Positions 48,801 to 62,300 of a stretch of DNA of 64,000 bases are shown piece by piece; position 1 is the first letter of the stretch; each line of letters starts with the position of its first letter. This DNA comes from Ilex aquifolium (taxonomy: Eukaryota > Streptophyta > Magnoliopsida > Aquifoliales > Aquifoliaceae), in NCBI GenBank assembly GCA_951799425.1, contig OX637398.1:21462270-21526269 (forward strand), read 5' to 3'. The notes beneath the pieces are model-generated. The model worked only from the letters and a program-made list of their open reading frames with translations. It had not been told where the DNA came from and did not search any database. Position numbers and translations under genes: made by a program.

Positions 48801-49796
48801 TGTTCCATTTCCCACTCGAAGGGACACTTCTCCTCTACTTAGCCTTCTACTTTCCTTTAGTTCCTGCAATGAATTCCATATGTGAGAACTAGCACCAGTA
48901 TCTAATACCCAGTTTAAAGTATAACTAACTGACAAATCAATTTCAATAAAGAATATATCTGACATACCTTCCGAAGGTTTGTCCTTAATGGATGAAAGAT
49001 ACTCTCGACAATTTCTCTTCCAATGCCCATCTTTGCCACAGTGGAAACACTTTCTCTTGGCCTTTGCTTTCTTGCCCTTCTTAACTCCACCTTTAGCTTT
49101 CAGATGGGCCTTCTTCCCCTTCCCTTTGGTCATTTTGCCCTTGGGCTTGGTCCCAGAAGTAGAGGGTTGATCAACAGCTAAGACAGATCCCTTGCTTTTC
49201 TTGAATGTCCCTTCAGCAGTGGTTAACATGTTAACGAGCTCAGGCAGAGTGGGCTCTAATTTGTTCATGTTGAAATTCAGAACAAACTGCCCAAAAGAAT
49301 CCGAGAGAGATTGCAAAACTATATCATTAGATAGATCTGCATCAAGGTTTACACCAACCTTCTCTAATCGCTCAATGTAATTGATCATCTTGAGCCCATG
49401 CTCATGTACATATGATCCCTCAGACATGCGAGTCTGGAACAATTCCTTGACTACATCGTACCTAGCGATACGACTTTGTTCATCGTACAACTCTTGCAGG
49501 TGAAGCATAATAGAGTATGAGCTATCCATTTCTTCATGTTGTCTTTGTAGCACATTAGACATGGATGCTAGCATGTAACATTAACAAAGCATATCATCCT
49601 CTTTCCATTTGGTCCATGTCTTCTCTTCTTCCTCAGAGACATTCTCTGGAAGAGATCCCGGTAGTGGACTATCAAGAACATATGCAATTTTTTCGGAAAT
49701 GAGAACTATTTTCAAGTTCTGCTTCCAGCCTAGGAAGTTAGGGTCGGTCAAACGATTGGTGTCAATAATTCTGGATAAGGGGTTGTTGTTGACCAT
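45843..49796 (-). pseudogene. Copia gag-pol polyprotein, inactivated
   Basis: Domain order on the minus strand: gag (49796 down; starts MVNNNPLSRII), zinc knuckle CFHCGKDGHWKRNC (about 49030), protease WVLDTGASSH (about 48900), integrase HHCC-like region HLRLGHISEDRI...CESCLMGK (about 48430-48360), DDE core around YSDVCGP and FTDDHSR, reverse transcriptase with YVDD (about 46820), and RNase H ending ADPLTRAL. This order (integrase before RT) defines Ty1/copia. Breaks: TAA at 49581-49583 in gag, TGA at 48096-48098 in integrase (an Arg codon in relatives), TAA at 47553-47555, a frameshift near 47180-47200, further stops in RT near 47030 and 46990, and another break near 46600. It cannot make a full polyprotein. 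Confidence 0.93.
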
Positions 49797-52700
49797 GGTG
49801 ATCTAGAAAAATAAACCATCTATATTAACAATTTCATTTTAAACCATTAGATTGGGTCTTTAAATCATAATGGTACCTCCCACTATTTCTCAAATCCATA
49901 CACCCTCCTATGGAATTAGGAAATTTTTATTCCTAGTGGGGATTGGGTCCCACCTTAAATTAATATAACCTTACATAATAGAATCTTGTTTATACTAATC
50001 CTTGATGAGTAGGTAACTCTTACCTAATGCATCGTATGCAAATTCCAATCATCCTTTGGTCTCTACCATAAATAAACCTCACATAATAGTATCTTGACCC
50101 ATTTAGCCTAGTTAAGTCATACCCACCATTTGTACAAGTGTAGGGGTTTATGGCCAATAAGCCTCTCACATAATAGTATCTTGGAACTTACTAGCATCCT
50201 ACCTCATAGCATCATATGCTTGAATAAGCTACCAAGGATTTTAAAAAATGAATAGTCCCCACATATCTGCAGCCGACTAGTCACGCTAAAAAACCCTTAA
50301 TAAACTTATAACGACAGAAGACCACGATAAGACAGTCATAATGTCTCTTCGTTACAACTTAATATCTTGTGGATGGGTTTTTATAGGTCTTATTGTCTCA
50401 TCATACAAACATGCATCTCATACACATCAAAAATTAACTCTTGTTATTTATCGTTATTAGTCCAATTAATATATTATACTCCCACTAACCCATTTAAGAA
50501 AAATAATTTTAACATATAAAATTAGGGTTGTGAAAATATAAATATATTAAATTGAATCATTACAAATATGATTCAATAAATTAATTTAAAACAATTTTTA
50601 AATAAAATATGGACATATAACTATTCATGGCTAACTGGGACTTTTGTCCTATGAATGATCATGGACTTTTAGTTTGACTCAATTCGAGCCATTGAATTGA
50701 ATCTAGGTCTGTGTGAGTGATGATAAAATTTGAAAAATTGTATCATCTCATGATACTGATCTTCTAGGTGCTTTGTTCCAATGGACCTCCATGAACTTGC
50801 ATCTGGGCTCCACCATGCTTCCATCTTGCTTCTATATTTCTCTTCAATCCTATTGAACTATTTTATTCTAATATATTACATTAATGAAAAGAAACTTTGA
50901 TCAAGATCAAGAGGAGGTACAATAGGAGGTGATAGAAGAAATTACATACAGAAAAGAGGGAGGAAGCATGCAAGCCCCATTTCAAAATTGCAGACCCATA
51001 AAACATATTGCAATCATATCGCATCCAAACCAATCACATAGCTCAATTATTTGGTCCAAGTCCATGATCATTCTTACATTCATCCAATCACATTACATGA
51101 ATAAAAAGAAACAAGTGATTATTCTAATTATAGCATAAATACAATGGAATTGCAACTTCCTTAACCATTAAGGAAGATTTTAATTTTAATCAAATTAAAA
51201 TTAATAATTCTTAAAATGAATTAAATAATTTTATAAAGTCCTAGTCAAACTAGGAGTTTATATCGAGTGGAACTTTGTTATGGATCAAATTTACTATTTG
51301 ACTCAAATTAAGAGTCCTAATCCTATTAGGATTCTTTCATTAAAGTCCTAGTCAAACTAAGATTTTAGTTTGGGTGGAATTTCATTAAAGACCAAATTCT
51401 CAATTCTAGTTTAACTAGAAGTTCTAATCTCATTAGGATTGTTTGGTCCAAATCCTAATCAAAATAGGATACTAGTTTATGTGGTGATATACTGAGAATC
51501 AAATTCCTAATTTGAGTCTTAATTAGGAATTCTAATCTTATGCATGTGTTGTGTAATGGGATAAAAGGGGTTAACACCACAAGGATAGCTAAATAAGGTA
51601 GTGGATCCTATCTATCCTTTGTTTGGGAAGCATTTTTTGAGGCTGGATAACAATCCCGGGTCAAGCCTTGACCCGATTGCTACAGTGGTCCATAACCCCC
51701 CTACACCTGTTACAATTAACCCCCCCCCCCCCCCCCCCATGGGTTACAAACCTAGACAGCAGGATAACCATCCATCTGACCCATTTGCCTCTCTCGTTCC
51801 CTATCACTCAACCACTTACACACAACTACACACACACCAGTTGAGTTCGTCCAGGGGTTAGGGACGAAGGTGTTGCACAGAGGAGATGAAGAAGAAAAGG
51901 TTTGGAGAAATCGTAGTGGGTTCGATGGGTCAAGAACGGCGTTGAATGACTTGGTTGTCGTCGACAATGATGAGGGTCTAGTCATCGGCTTGTGATCTTC
52001 TTCGTAATCGGAGAGTATCACCGTGGATACAGAGGTGGAAAGCGATTTTCGACAAATGGTGGTGGGAGGTAGTGGTGGTGGTGGGTGTTTCTATTGTGGT
52101 GGTGGTGGTGGTGGCATTTCTGCTACGTTGAAGGTTTATTTAGCGAAGTATAGGGAGCTAAAGGGGTAGAAGAGCTCTATGGGTGGTGGTAGGCAGGGGG
52201 AGAAAGATGGGAGTGGAGGTGGGAGAGATGGGGCGGTGAGTTCTGGTGGCGGTGGTGGTGAGTTCAGGGGCAGATGTATGGTTATGGGTTTGATATATCA
52301 GATAAAAAAAAGGATTTAACAAGGGAGAATTATACCCAGACCCCCTGAGGTTTGTCACTTAATCAATCAGACTTCCTGACATTTGAAATATTATACACAG
52401 ACCCCCTCAAGTTTGTACGCCGTAACACTTAGACTCCTGATGTAAATATATAAGTTAATAAATTACACTTAGACCCCTCTGAAGTTTGTAGGTATATTAT
52501 TTTATTTTTATATGTTTTTACGTATATGTGGAAAATGTATAATTTTATTAGGATAATCCACCAATCCAAATATAGGATATGATTGGTTTGGATTGGAATG
52601 GATAGAATCATGGGTAAAATGGTAAACTACTACAAAATTATTTATGTAATCTATGGAGCCCACTGAATTATATATTTGTTTCCCAAACAAATGTTAGGAT

Positions 52701-53756
52701 TTGATATATTCCAAGGTTAGGGTTTTAAAGTGGAAGAGTGGGTTTGACTTAGATGAGTTAGGATATAAAAAAACAAATCCTACCCTATCTGACCCCATTA
52801 CCCAAACACGCCCTATTAGAATTCATTAGTACAAATCCTAGTCGTACTAGGAAATTTGATTAGAAGAAATTTTCCTTAATTTAACTAGAAGTCAATCTTC
52901 TAATTTAATTAGAATATGATCTCCTAATTTTAAGGGAGGTAGATAAAATTAACTAGGAGATCTAATTATATCCAACTTGAACTAGTCAAGTACCCTAGCC
53001 ATAATGAAGTCTTGAAAATTTTAAAATCTAATTTTTTAATCCAATCAAATTTTGACAAATCAATAGAATTAAATTTATGTTTCATAAACATGATTTAAAA
53101 TTAATCTTGAATAAAATTTGGATCAAAACAAAAACAAGATTGGAAATTATATCAAGAACATGATGAACTAGGATTTTTAAATTCTATCTATTATCAATCA
53201 AATTGATTTTCTCTTGATCATTCAAAGTTTCTAAAACTAAAAATCATTAATTAATATTATGTTCAAAGTTGTTTAACAATGAATAACAATTATCCACAAC
53301 CACAACAATGAAGATTACATCAAACACTTACCGTATATACATGAAGCCATTGAACTAGTGTAATTGTTACAAGAATTCAACGCAGCGAATCTCTTTCCCA
53401 TGTGTCGGCAGGTGTAATGAGTTCTAAACCTTTTATTTTGATGTTCTAATATTAATTGATGAAGATTCAAAGGTGTTAGGTGGTTCGACAATGATGAATC
53501 TAACTAAAAATCGATCTATTCGGTTACAACGGATTGTAGTATTAATTATATCTGATCTTATAATTAATTAAAACACATGAATTCATTAATATCTCATATT
53601 AGTCATGTGAAAAATTAAAAATCAGAATTTAATTTGAAAACAATTCACATAAAAATAAATTATGCGAACCTTGCAATCCCTTGTATTTAAATCGTTTGAT
53701 CCCATTAACATGCTATAACAATAATCACATCGATTTTTTATTAAATCATGAATAAT
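49797..53756 (-). other. Long leader of the copia element, with nested insertion
   Basis: No coding region. Repeated AATAGTATCTTG/CCTCACATAATAG strings occur at 49960-50190. AGTCCTAGTCAAACTAGGA-type words recur at 51235-51480 and again at 52830-52900, on either side of the nested element at 51541-52815. This supports the view that the leader was once continuous. Confidence 0.6.
51541..52815. mobile_element. Nested Tourist-like element, 1.3 kb, in the copia leader
   Basis: TTA lies at 51538-51540 and 52816-52818. The left end GTGTTGTGTAATGGGATAAAAGGGG resembles the complement of the right end, GTGTTTGGGTAATGGGGTCAGATAGGG. The interior is GC-richer and unlike the leader around it: a poly-C run at 51721-51738, GTGGTGG-rich sequence at 52060-52260, and repeated AGACCCCCT(C/G)A-GTTTGT words at 52340-52500 that look like another MITE end. 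The boundaries are reasonable but not certain. Confidence 0.55.
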
Positions 53757-53769
53757 GACTTTGATACCA
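53757..53769 (-). other. Primer-binding site of the copia element
   Basis: In element sense TGGTATCAAAGTC, close to the initiator-tRNA-Met-complementary TGGTATCAGAGC of most plant LTR elements, with one base changed. It lies 6 bp from the 5' LTR. Confidence 0.8.
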
Positions 53770-53775
53770 CTTAAA

Positions 53776-55397
53776 TGAATCATGTAAAGAACGCAATGGA
53801 ATTTAAAAAATTTGATTCCCCATTCCAAAATCTATTCATGTTTAATACAAACCGAGAAACTTCATATCTATAGTGAAGATTAAGAGTTACCTCTTGAAGT
53901 GTGCGTTGAACGATCTTCAAACTTTCTCAAACAACTTTGAACCTTCAAATTTGAATTTGATCTTTATCCCAAGCCTCGCAATTGTTTGGCCTCTATTGGT
54001 ATCCACACGAATCGATAAACTAGAAGGATCTACTTCAACCTTTGATAAACTAGTAGAGAGAGACAATGAGAGGTGGTTCTTCTTGTGCTAGCAAGAGAGT
54101 TGTTATATCATATATTCATATCCTACATAAAGGCATTTATAGAGTTTTAAAGACTTTAATCCTAATTTGGGTCAAATTACAATTATCTTATAATTACATA
54201 TAACCCCTTTATTAACCATTAATTGTAATAAAATCCCAAATTAACTCTTAATTAAGTTTTCACCTCAATTAACTCTTAATTGATTTTCTCTCCTTTATCC
54301 TTTAGTTTTCAATTAATTCTATTGTGTGTGACTTTATTAAGCATACCTGGTTGTAAGCATTCGATACTAACTACAAGTAGCATCTCAAATTAGAACTCTT
54401 CTAATTCTCCCTTTATGAAGAACAATTAATATATTTATATTAATTTCATTATTCAAGCTTCTACTAATAATGAGTGACACTTAGCAGCATATCATGATCA
54501 ACCTTCGAATAGCACGAAATAGGTAAAGAAACCATTCAGTCTACAGTTATCATGCAATTCAATCATTCTATCACACAATACCCCAATTGAATTACTAGAG
54601 TATGAAATTACTGTCAAACCCCTAATTCAATCTTATGTGTTCGATCTTAGGACTATGACTCTTAATGATCAATTAGAAACTTTTTTTTAATTGTTATTCT
54701 TCCTCGGCCAAGGACTCCTTGAGTCATATCCTATAAGATCACATAGGGCATTCTCTCTTTATTTACTAAGGGTAATAGATTTTATGTTGTGCACTCATAA
54801 ATCTCCATGCATGTCTAACTATGTCGAACAATACATATCCAAGTTATATGGTTAGTAAATGAATATGTTGTATAGTTAAAGCATAAAAGTCCATGCACAA
54901 GATAACCATGATGTCTCAAGTTTAATGATCAGTTGAATAACTATAACTATAGGATTTAATATTGACTGGTATGTAAAATTCTATATGAAAAATCCTACGT
55001 TAGTCAATAGTCACGTTTAGTGTACTTGTTCTCTAATAAGCATCCATACACTTGCTTCAGTGTCTCTACACTAGTGACTTAAACGAGTCACCTCATATCA
55101 AATATGAGTAAACATAGTGTATGCTAGTCTATCCAGATTACAAAGTACCCACATAGTAATCCTATGACTAGGAAAATTAAAGAGTTAAGTACTAAGAAAT
55201 ATATGTCTTCTCTTCTCAAGTCCTTGAGAACCTATCTTCTTAACTTATACTCTATGAACTATATTATGTATATTAAAATGAAATAAAACAAAAACATGAT
55301 AAATAAACTTGCCATTTTATTTAAGTAAGTAATGAATGTTGCTAATACAACCCCAAAATATCATCTACATGATTGGTCTTAGAGCATACTACTAACA
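53776..55397 (-). repeat. 5' LTR of the copia element
   Basis: 1622 bp, paired with 44189-45828. In element sense it starts TGTTAGTAG and ends ATGATTCA, next to the primer-binding site. Confidence 0.93.
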
Positions 55398-56208
55398 CCA
55401 CGCAGTTTCGGAAATGAACAATTGCTCAAGAAAAAAAGCAAATGTAAAGAAAGAAAGATACTCTAGCCAATCCAAATTAATAAGGTTTCCATTGAATATG
55501 ATGTAATATGCTATTGGTGGTTCTGATAGTGTAGTATCTAGAACTTTGCTTTAATCAGCCGTGCAATTTTATGAAAAAATGCATGGGTTTGGAAAATATT
55601 ATTCCATCATTGCCCGCTAATAGTAGTTGAATTAACAAACCTGACAAATCTTCTCGAGTAAGATGCTACTAAAAACCTTAAGAGGAGAGAAAGTGAGCTT
55701 TTGTAACTCCGCGCTGCCCTAGCAAGTATAAAACTGTTATTAATGAAGAGCGCGGCACTGAATGATCTCAGGGCTTGGAAGACCATTCGCCAAGGGGCCT
55801 TGCCATTTTTTGCATGACTACTAATAGTGATGACCTGGTGGGAGGATTTTGCATTCTCTTTGGCTTCTTTCATACCCTTTCTTCATTATTCATCTTCCAA
55901 CTTATTATGTTTGCCAATCACCCACACAAATCTCTATTCCAACCATCAAGTTTACACAGCATCCCAACTTTTCAAATCTTATCAAACTATTGTAGGACTT
56001 CTACATTACATTGTAGATTTATCTTTGTTAGCATTTTGCTTCCCTTCTCTTTTTGGAGTGCTGCAAATTTCTTACTTGATCTTTGTGAAAGGTATCCAGA
56101 TGGAACACACTCAATGGCTTAGCTTGCCGTTAAACGCATTCCATATATACTTTTATCAGCTTGTATTGGTCATCTGATGAGTATTTTCAATTTCACAACG
56201 TAGCTATT
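55398..56208. other. Short intergenic region between copia element and aminotransferase gene
   Basis: No gene recognised; frames of 88-116 residues on both strands have no known domain. The right end should contain the termination region of the aminotransferase transcript. Confidence 0.5.
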
Positions 56209-56214
56209 TTTATT
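56209..56214 (-). terminator. Candidate poly(A) signal of the aminotransferase gene
   Basis: AATAAA on the minus strand, about 120 bp after the stop codon at 56333. Confidence 0.5.
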
Positions 56215-56332
56215 CATAATTGGAAAATTTTCCATCCATTTAGAAGAGCACAGAACACATTACTGTTTCTCAAGTATTGCAGCAAGCTCTTGTGTCCACA
56301 GATTTCCTTCTAAAATAGCCGATGATAGAGAC

Positions 56333-59300
56333 TCACAACTTGGATACAGCATAGTCCAAAGCATCAACCAGGAAATCTGCACATATAAGAACATCTAAAT
56401 GCTGAAAACAGACAATGCAGCATGACTGTAAACGAGTTCTATATAGGAAAATCAAAAATCAAAAATCCAATTGTTTGAGTTTTTCAGTGATGTTCTTTCA
56501 GATACCGAGGCATGATGTGTACCTGCATCATCTTTGGTGAAACACATAGGAGGCTTTATTCTGAAGACATTTGCATGTAATCCACCCTTCCCAACTAGAA
56601 CACCTAGTTCTTCATCCAGCAAAAATTAAAACTAGTCAGTATCATGATAGGAAATATGGGGACAACAATATAAAGTGCGTTCCAAATTTTCAATTTTTTC
56701 TTGGTTGATGTTAACAAACCTCTAAGTTTTTCAAGCAAAACTGCTGTTTCTGCCTTGGCAGGTGTCTTCTCTTTCCTGTCAGTCACAAATTCTATTCCCA
56801 CCATTAAGCCCCTGCCTCTCACATCTCCAATTACTGAGTAACAAGACACCATAAATATGAGAAGAATTGTCTTTTCTTTTTTATAGAACTCAAATTCAAA
56901 ATGGAGGTAAAATGCCTATCGTACTAAATGTGGTAAAATTACCTACCTAGATGAATCTCATGATTCCAAGGAGAGCCAGAAAGAGATGTCTAATCTTCCA
57001 AGATTCTTTTTGTGTACCGAAGCAAGCCAGAGGCTAATCGGTTAGCAGAACAAAAATGAATCGTGAACCCTAATCTATGACATTGCTTGGAACCCTTGAG
57101 ACCTAAGAAATGTCCGGTCCATGACATTGCTATATAAACATCATGATTAAAAACTAACAATTTACACATCTCACCCAGCCCATGCATCCCATTGCATAAT
57201 TGTTAGAGATAACCTATCGAGTTAGCTGCATCCATATAATGAAGGGAAGTTTCTCTAGAAAAGTTCAGACATGGGATAGTCAGGAGCACTGTAGTACGTT
57301 ACCTTGAAAAGTAAATGATTATGCAGGTGAATTCCATTCAATTATGGATTCTAGACACAGGTTATTTGTAGAATAATAAGTATGCCAGGGACTCGGGGAG
57401 TTGTTTCAAGCCCTAAGTAAAGGTCAAACTAAATTCTACATGAATAAATTCTTGATCCTAATAATGGCCATGTTAATGAGGGATGATCATGGCAGTTTTC
57501 CCTTGATACAATAAAAAAAAAAATTACATTGACTAGGACAGCTAAAACCCAAATCTAATTACCTTCAAATTGACTATACCTGATTTTTTTTCTTGTTTTT
57601 TCATTTATTTTCCAGCCTGATTATATTCAGCATGATGTAGAAAAACAAAATTGAACAAGCTTGAATTGATTCCTCATAAAGGAAATATTAACACCACATC
57701 CATCATTACGCAACTCCATTCTACTCAAACAAAGCTTTGTAACTATTTTCTTAGGTTGCTAAGTTCAAAAGAATTACTTTCATGTCTTTGCTGAAGCTCC
57801 CTCAAACGCCCAATCAAGTGGTATCCAACCTCAGCACAATGCTTTTGACGTTTCTCGTTATCAAGAACTCTGAGCACTTCAAGGCCACCAGCAGAGCATA
57901 CTGGGTTCCCACCAAAGGTGTTAAACTGTATCTTCTGAGCCATAACACTTGCTATTTCTGGTGTTGTCACAACAGCTCCTAATGGTAAACCATTCCCTAT
58001 ACCCTGAAAATTCTCATTTCTGAATTCAATTAAATGCTTGCAGGAAAATAGCACATCTAAAGACCTCAACTAGAGCACATTGTAATATTACGCATAAGCA
58101 TCTTACAATTTGTAGATGATACAATCTTTTTTTCCTCGAGGGATGAAGAAAAGTTTTTAAATCTTAAAAAATTGTGGATGTTTTTAGGGTTGTGTCAGGA
58201 CTTAAGGTGAACATGAATAAAAGCTTGATTGTGGTAATTAATGCTTGTCAAGATAAGATTGTTAGGTTGGATGGGGTTTTGGGATGTTCTCTAAGTGGGT
58301 GGCCTCTGAAATATTTAAGGATTCCTTTAGGTGGTAACTCTTTTTCTTTGGGATTTTGGGATCCGGTTATAGAGAAAATTGGTAAAAAGTTGGATAGTTG
58401 GAAAAAAGCCTTGTATCTAGAGGGGGGGATTGAGGGGATGATGAGAGATTTCTTGTGGGAAGGTAATGGTGAAGAAAGAAAAGATCACTTGATTAGATGG
58501 GATACTGTGTCGAGACCTAGAGTTAAGGGTGGGCTTGCGATGGGTAATTTAAAAACTAGAAATAAAGCTCTTGTTGGAAAATGACTTTGAATTTTTCCGT
58601 TGGAACAAAACTCATTGTGGCATTTGGTCATTAGAAGCAAGTATGATTTGCAGGCCAATGAATGAGATGCTAATGGAGTTGAAAGAGGTAGTTTCTAGAA
58701 CTCGGGAAATTCATTTCCCAAGGATTAACTTCTTTTTCTCAACGGGGTTAGATTTGTTGTGGGTAATGGGGAGAGAGTGGTATTTGGAGGTTTTGTCGAT
58801 TGGGGAGTCATCCTCGTCTTGTTTATTTCCTCCACTTTATAGCCTTTCAAGTTATCATCATGTCCGTATTGAATCAATGGTTAGGTCTTTTTCAAATCTA
58901 GTGTTGTGCGCTTTGGTTTTCGTAGGAGTCTGAATGATAGGGAAATGTTGGAATTGGTCTCACTTCTTTCTTTGCTTAGTAATGTCAATTTACATCAAAA
59001 ATTAATTGACAAGAGAAGTTGGATCATTGATTCAATGGGCTTGTTCTCTTGCAAATCCTCCTTTGATGTTTGAATTGTGACTGTTTTTTTATTGTTATGG
59101 ACACTGGACAAGCTGTTTTTTTATGGTTATGGACACTGGACTGGTTGTTTTTTTATGGTTATAGACACTGGACAGGCTTTTTTATAGTGGTTAAGTTGGA
59201 TTATGATTTTTATAGTTTTTAGTTTTTAGATTATTCCAACAGGTTGTTGGTATTGTAATTTGCAATAAGTTTAAAAAAAAATCAGTAAAGAGTTGGTACA

Positions 59301-62300
59301 CTGTTCCAACAGGTTGTTGGGTTTGATATTATTCCAATGGTAATGGTTTTTTATATTATTCCAACTGGTTGTTGGACTTGGCCCAAAAAAACAGGTGGTT
59401 GTTCGTATGCTATTCTCTTTTATTGGAGTTGGCCCAAATATCAGCAAAGAGTGGCCCAAATTTAAAAAAAAAAAAATTCAAAAAAACTAACCCAATAAAA
59501 ATTGGTCCAACTCCAAAACTCTGGTCCGACTCCGTCAGTCAGAGTCGGAATCGGAGTCGGAGTCAAAAAATATTCTGACCGGAGTCGGAGTCAGAGTCAA
59601 AAAATCATTCCGACTAGAGTCGGAGTCGAATGAAAAAAACAACTTTATCAATTTTTTTAGAATGAAAATTTTGATGAGATTTCCAAATAAAAAGTAGAAA
59701 GAAATTTTATTTTATAGTTTGACTAAGGTAGTGTTTGATAAAACTGAAAGTTGAAATTTGAAAATTGAAAGCTGAAGTCTGAAAGACAAATGTTGAATTC
59801 TAAATTCGTGGACTGTTTGGTACCCACTGAAATTTAAGTACTGAAGTGAATCAAACTGTTTAATAACTATACAGTACTGACGTCTCAAAATAAATTAATT
59901 TTCAGTTTTACCCTTCCACCATTTACTTTGAAAATATTTATGAAATATGCTTTTATCTAATAAAAATTATGATATATCAAATCAGTTTAATTCATAACAT
60001 AAATCATAATCACTATTATCATATTATAGTCTACATTTAATAAACATGATAATAAAATTAATTTAACTTAGCATATGTGATGCGGGTATGTGTGTTGTGA
60101 ATCTATGTGTGTGCCGCGTGTGTAATTATGTGTGTATGTGTGTGTTGAAGAAGACTTACTTGGTATATGTCGCTGAAGAAGACGATGGGAAGAAGACGGT
60201 GAGGAGAATAGATAGATTGGAGGTTTTGGGAAGAAGACTAATTAGAGTTTGAATAGGATTGTGAAATATTTCGGGATACAATTATCATAGTATAAATTTT
60301 ATTAAAGATGCTTTCGTTGAGCGCTTTCAACTTTCAGAATTAAGTAAGGGATCTCCAACTTAATATTGTAGCCTATTTTTAAAGAATATACTTAATATAT
60401 TAAGATATTCAAATTTTAATTATCAAACGAACTTAATTAATAAGTGTCAAATACATTCATTTTAAGTATTGAATTTGAGTTAACAAACACACCCTAACAT
60501 CACGACATATACGAAAATCATCATACTCATCTGAACAAAATACTCCACAATTTTTTTCTCCAATAAACGAAAACCTTAGAAGGTTCATATCTGACTCTAT
60601 AGACAAAATGGTCCAGACACCAAACCTTCACCCATCAACCACTAAATTCCCCCCCCCCCCCACCCACAAAAAAAAAAAATCCTCCCCCCCTCTCTGTTGA
60701 CACACTAGAAGACTTGGAAGATACCAACTCATGGCAATAAATCTCTCTAAACACACTAGAAGACTTGGGAGATACCAACTCATGGTTATAAAACCCAACT
60801 CACTCTTCCTCATTCGGTTAGGCCAATGGCTTCTCTGCCCTCACCTTCAAGTCAGTTCCCCTACCTCCTTTATCTTCATCTCCATGTCCTCTATCTCGTT
60901 CTATGCCATCGCCACTAGCAAATCAGAGCTCATTGCCATCAATGCCTCACCATCACCATTGCCATTGTCATCACCGTTGCAACCTATGAAGCACGAATAC
61001 TTCATCAAATTTGACAGTACCCATATCCGATACAATTCTTGTTGGATACTCGAGGATATATATCGGATATGCATCATACGTATCCGATAATTAATAAAAT
61101 ATGTAAATACTTCGCGGATACTTCTACACATGGAGAAAGATGTACAATTTTTAATTTTAATCTATACCCTCTCCTCTTGAATTTTAATACAATACTTAAT
61201 ATCAACAAAATTCCATTTGAGTTTGAAGACACAAGTGTTTTTTAAGTATTATCTACTATTACATGTTAAAAGAGTAATAAAAAATGAGTTAGTTACACTA
61301 TAATTTTATAAACAAATGCTTCTAAACAAACCAACTAGTTAAATGTTGTTTTTAATTCATTTAATTAGTCACGTTCACTTTATGGATAATGAGACAATAT
61401 TACATCTTTTTCAAGGTAAAAATTACTAATTTTGCTTACTACTGTTAAATAATTGTTAAAAATTATAATTTTTAAGTTGTTAAATAATAGTAAAATACAA
61501 AATATATTTTATTATAGATGTATCCTAGTCGTACCCGTATCTTATTTTTTTAGGTTTTGTCGTATCGCCGTATTGTACTCGTATCTCATATCCGTATCTA
61601 TGCTTCCTACGTTGCAGCTAATGGATCATCAGGAACACTTACTGGCTTAGTGGTAGGAATAGCTATTAACTCTACAAATTTATTGTGTAGGCTACAGCAT
61701 TGCCTACACTTTCTTGCATTTTCCACCATATTTCGTGTTACACAAACTTACACGAAGTCATAATATTTTTCCATTCTCACACTTTCCATTAGTTCCCTCC
61801 TAAACAAACTCACCCACAGGGAAAAGCAGGACGGACGTGTAATTTTTCTTTACTTTATGCCAGTCCAGAAGCAAAAATAAAAAGAGAAAAAAAAATAAAA
61901 AATTGCAATGGAATGATAGCAAATACCTTTGCCATGGTAACTATATCAGGAATGACACCCTGTGTTTCAAAACCCCAGTAATGGCTTCCTGTCCGACCAA
62001 ATCCAGTTTGCACTTCGTCGGCAATGCAGACACCACCAGCTTTCCTCACAATTTCATAGACCAGTTTCAAGTATCCAGGGGCTAATTCAACTGCACCCCC
62101 AGCTCCCTGAAGATCGTCAACATAAGAATTTCATGTAAAATCAGCAATGTCCAAATCACTCTGGTTATGAACACTAGTTTCAGATCCTGAAAGACAAGTA
62201 ATTACAACCAACCTGAATGGTTTCAGCAATAAAACCAGCAACTTTTCCCGAAGTACCATGATCAATGTGATCTTGTACATCGCTTGCGTAACGGCTGGCG

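Larger units (their letters stand above)
44189..55397 (-). mobile_element. Ty1/copia LTR retrotransposon, 11.2 kb
   Basis: LTRs at 53776-55397 (5') and 44189-45828 (3') begin TGTTAGTAGTATGC in element sense. Next to the 5' LTR is a primer-binding site TGGTATCAAAGTC (53757-53769). Next to the 3' LTR is a purine tract GTGCAAGTGGGAGAT (45843-45829). The single gag-pol lies at 49796-45843. The two LTRs differ at about 7% of positions over the first 300 bp compared by eye, with several indels, so the insertion is old. The flanks (CGTGG before the 5' LTR, CCTTT or nearby after the 3' LTR) do not form a clear target duplication. The 3' LTR end has lost its terminal CA. The 4 kb leader between primer site and gag is unusually long and holds a nested element. 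Confidence 0.94.

Noticed and set aside
55607..56177. Frames of 88-116 residues beside the aminotransferase gene
   Set aside because: They overlap one another on both strands and show no recognisable motif.
58085..59070. A host gene nested antisense in the aminotransferase intron
   Set aside because: The protein is LINE reverse transcriptase with stops and frameshifts, so it is a truncated retroelement.
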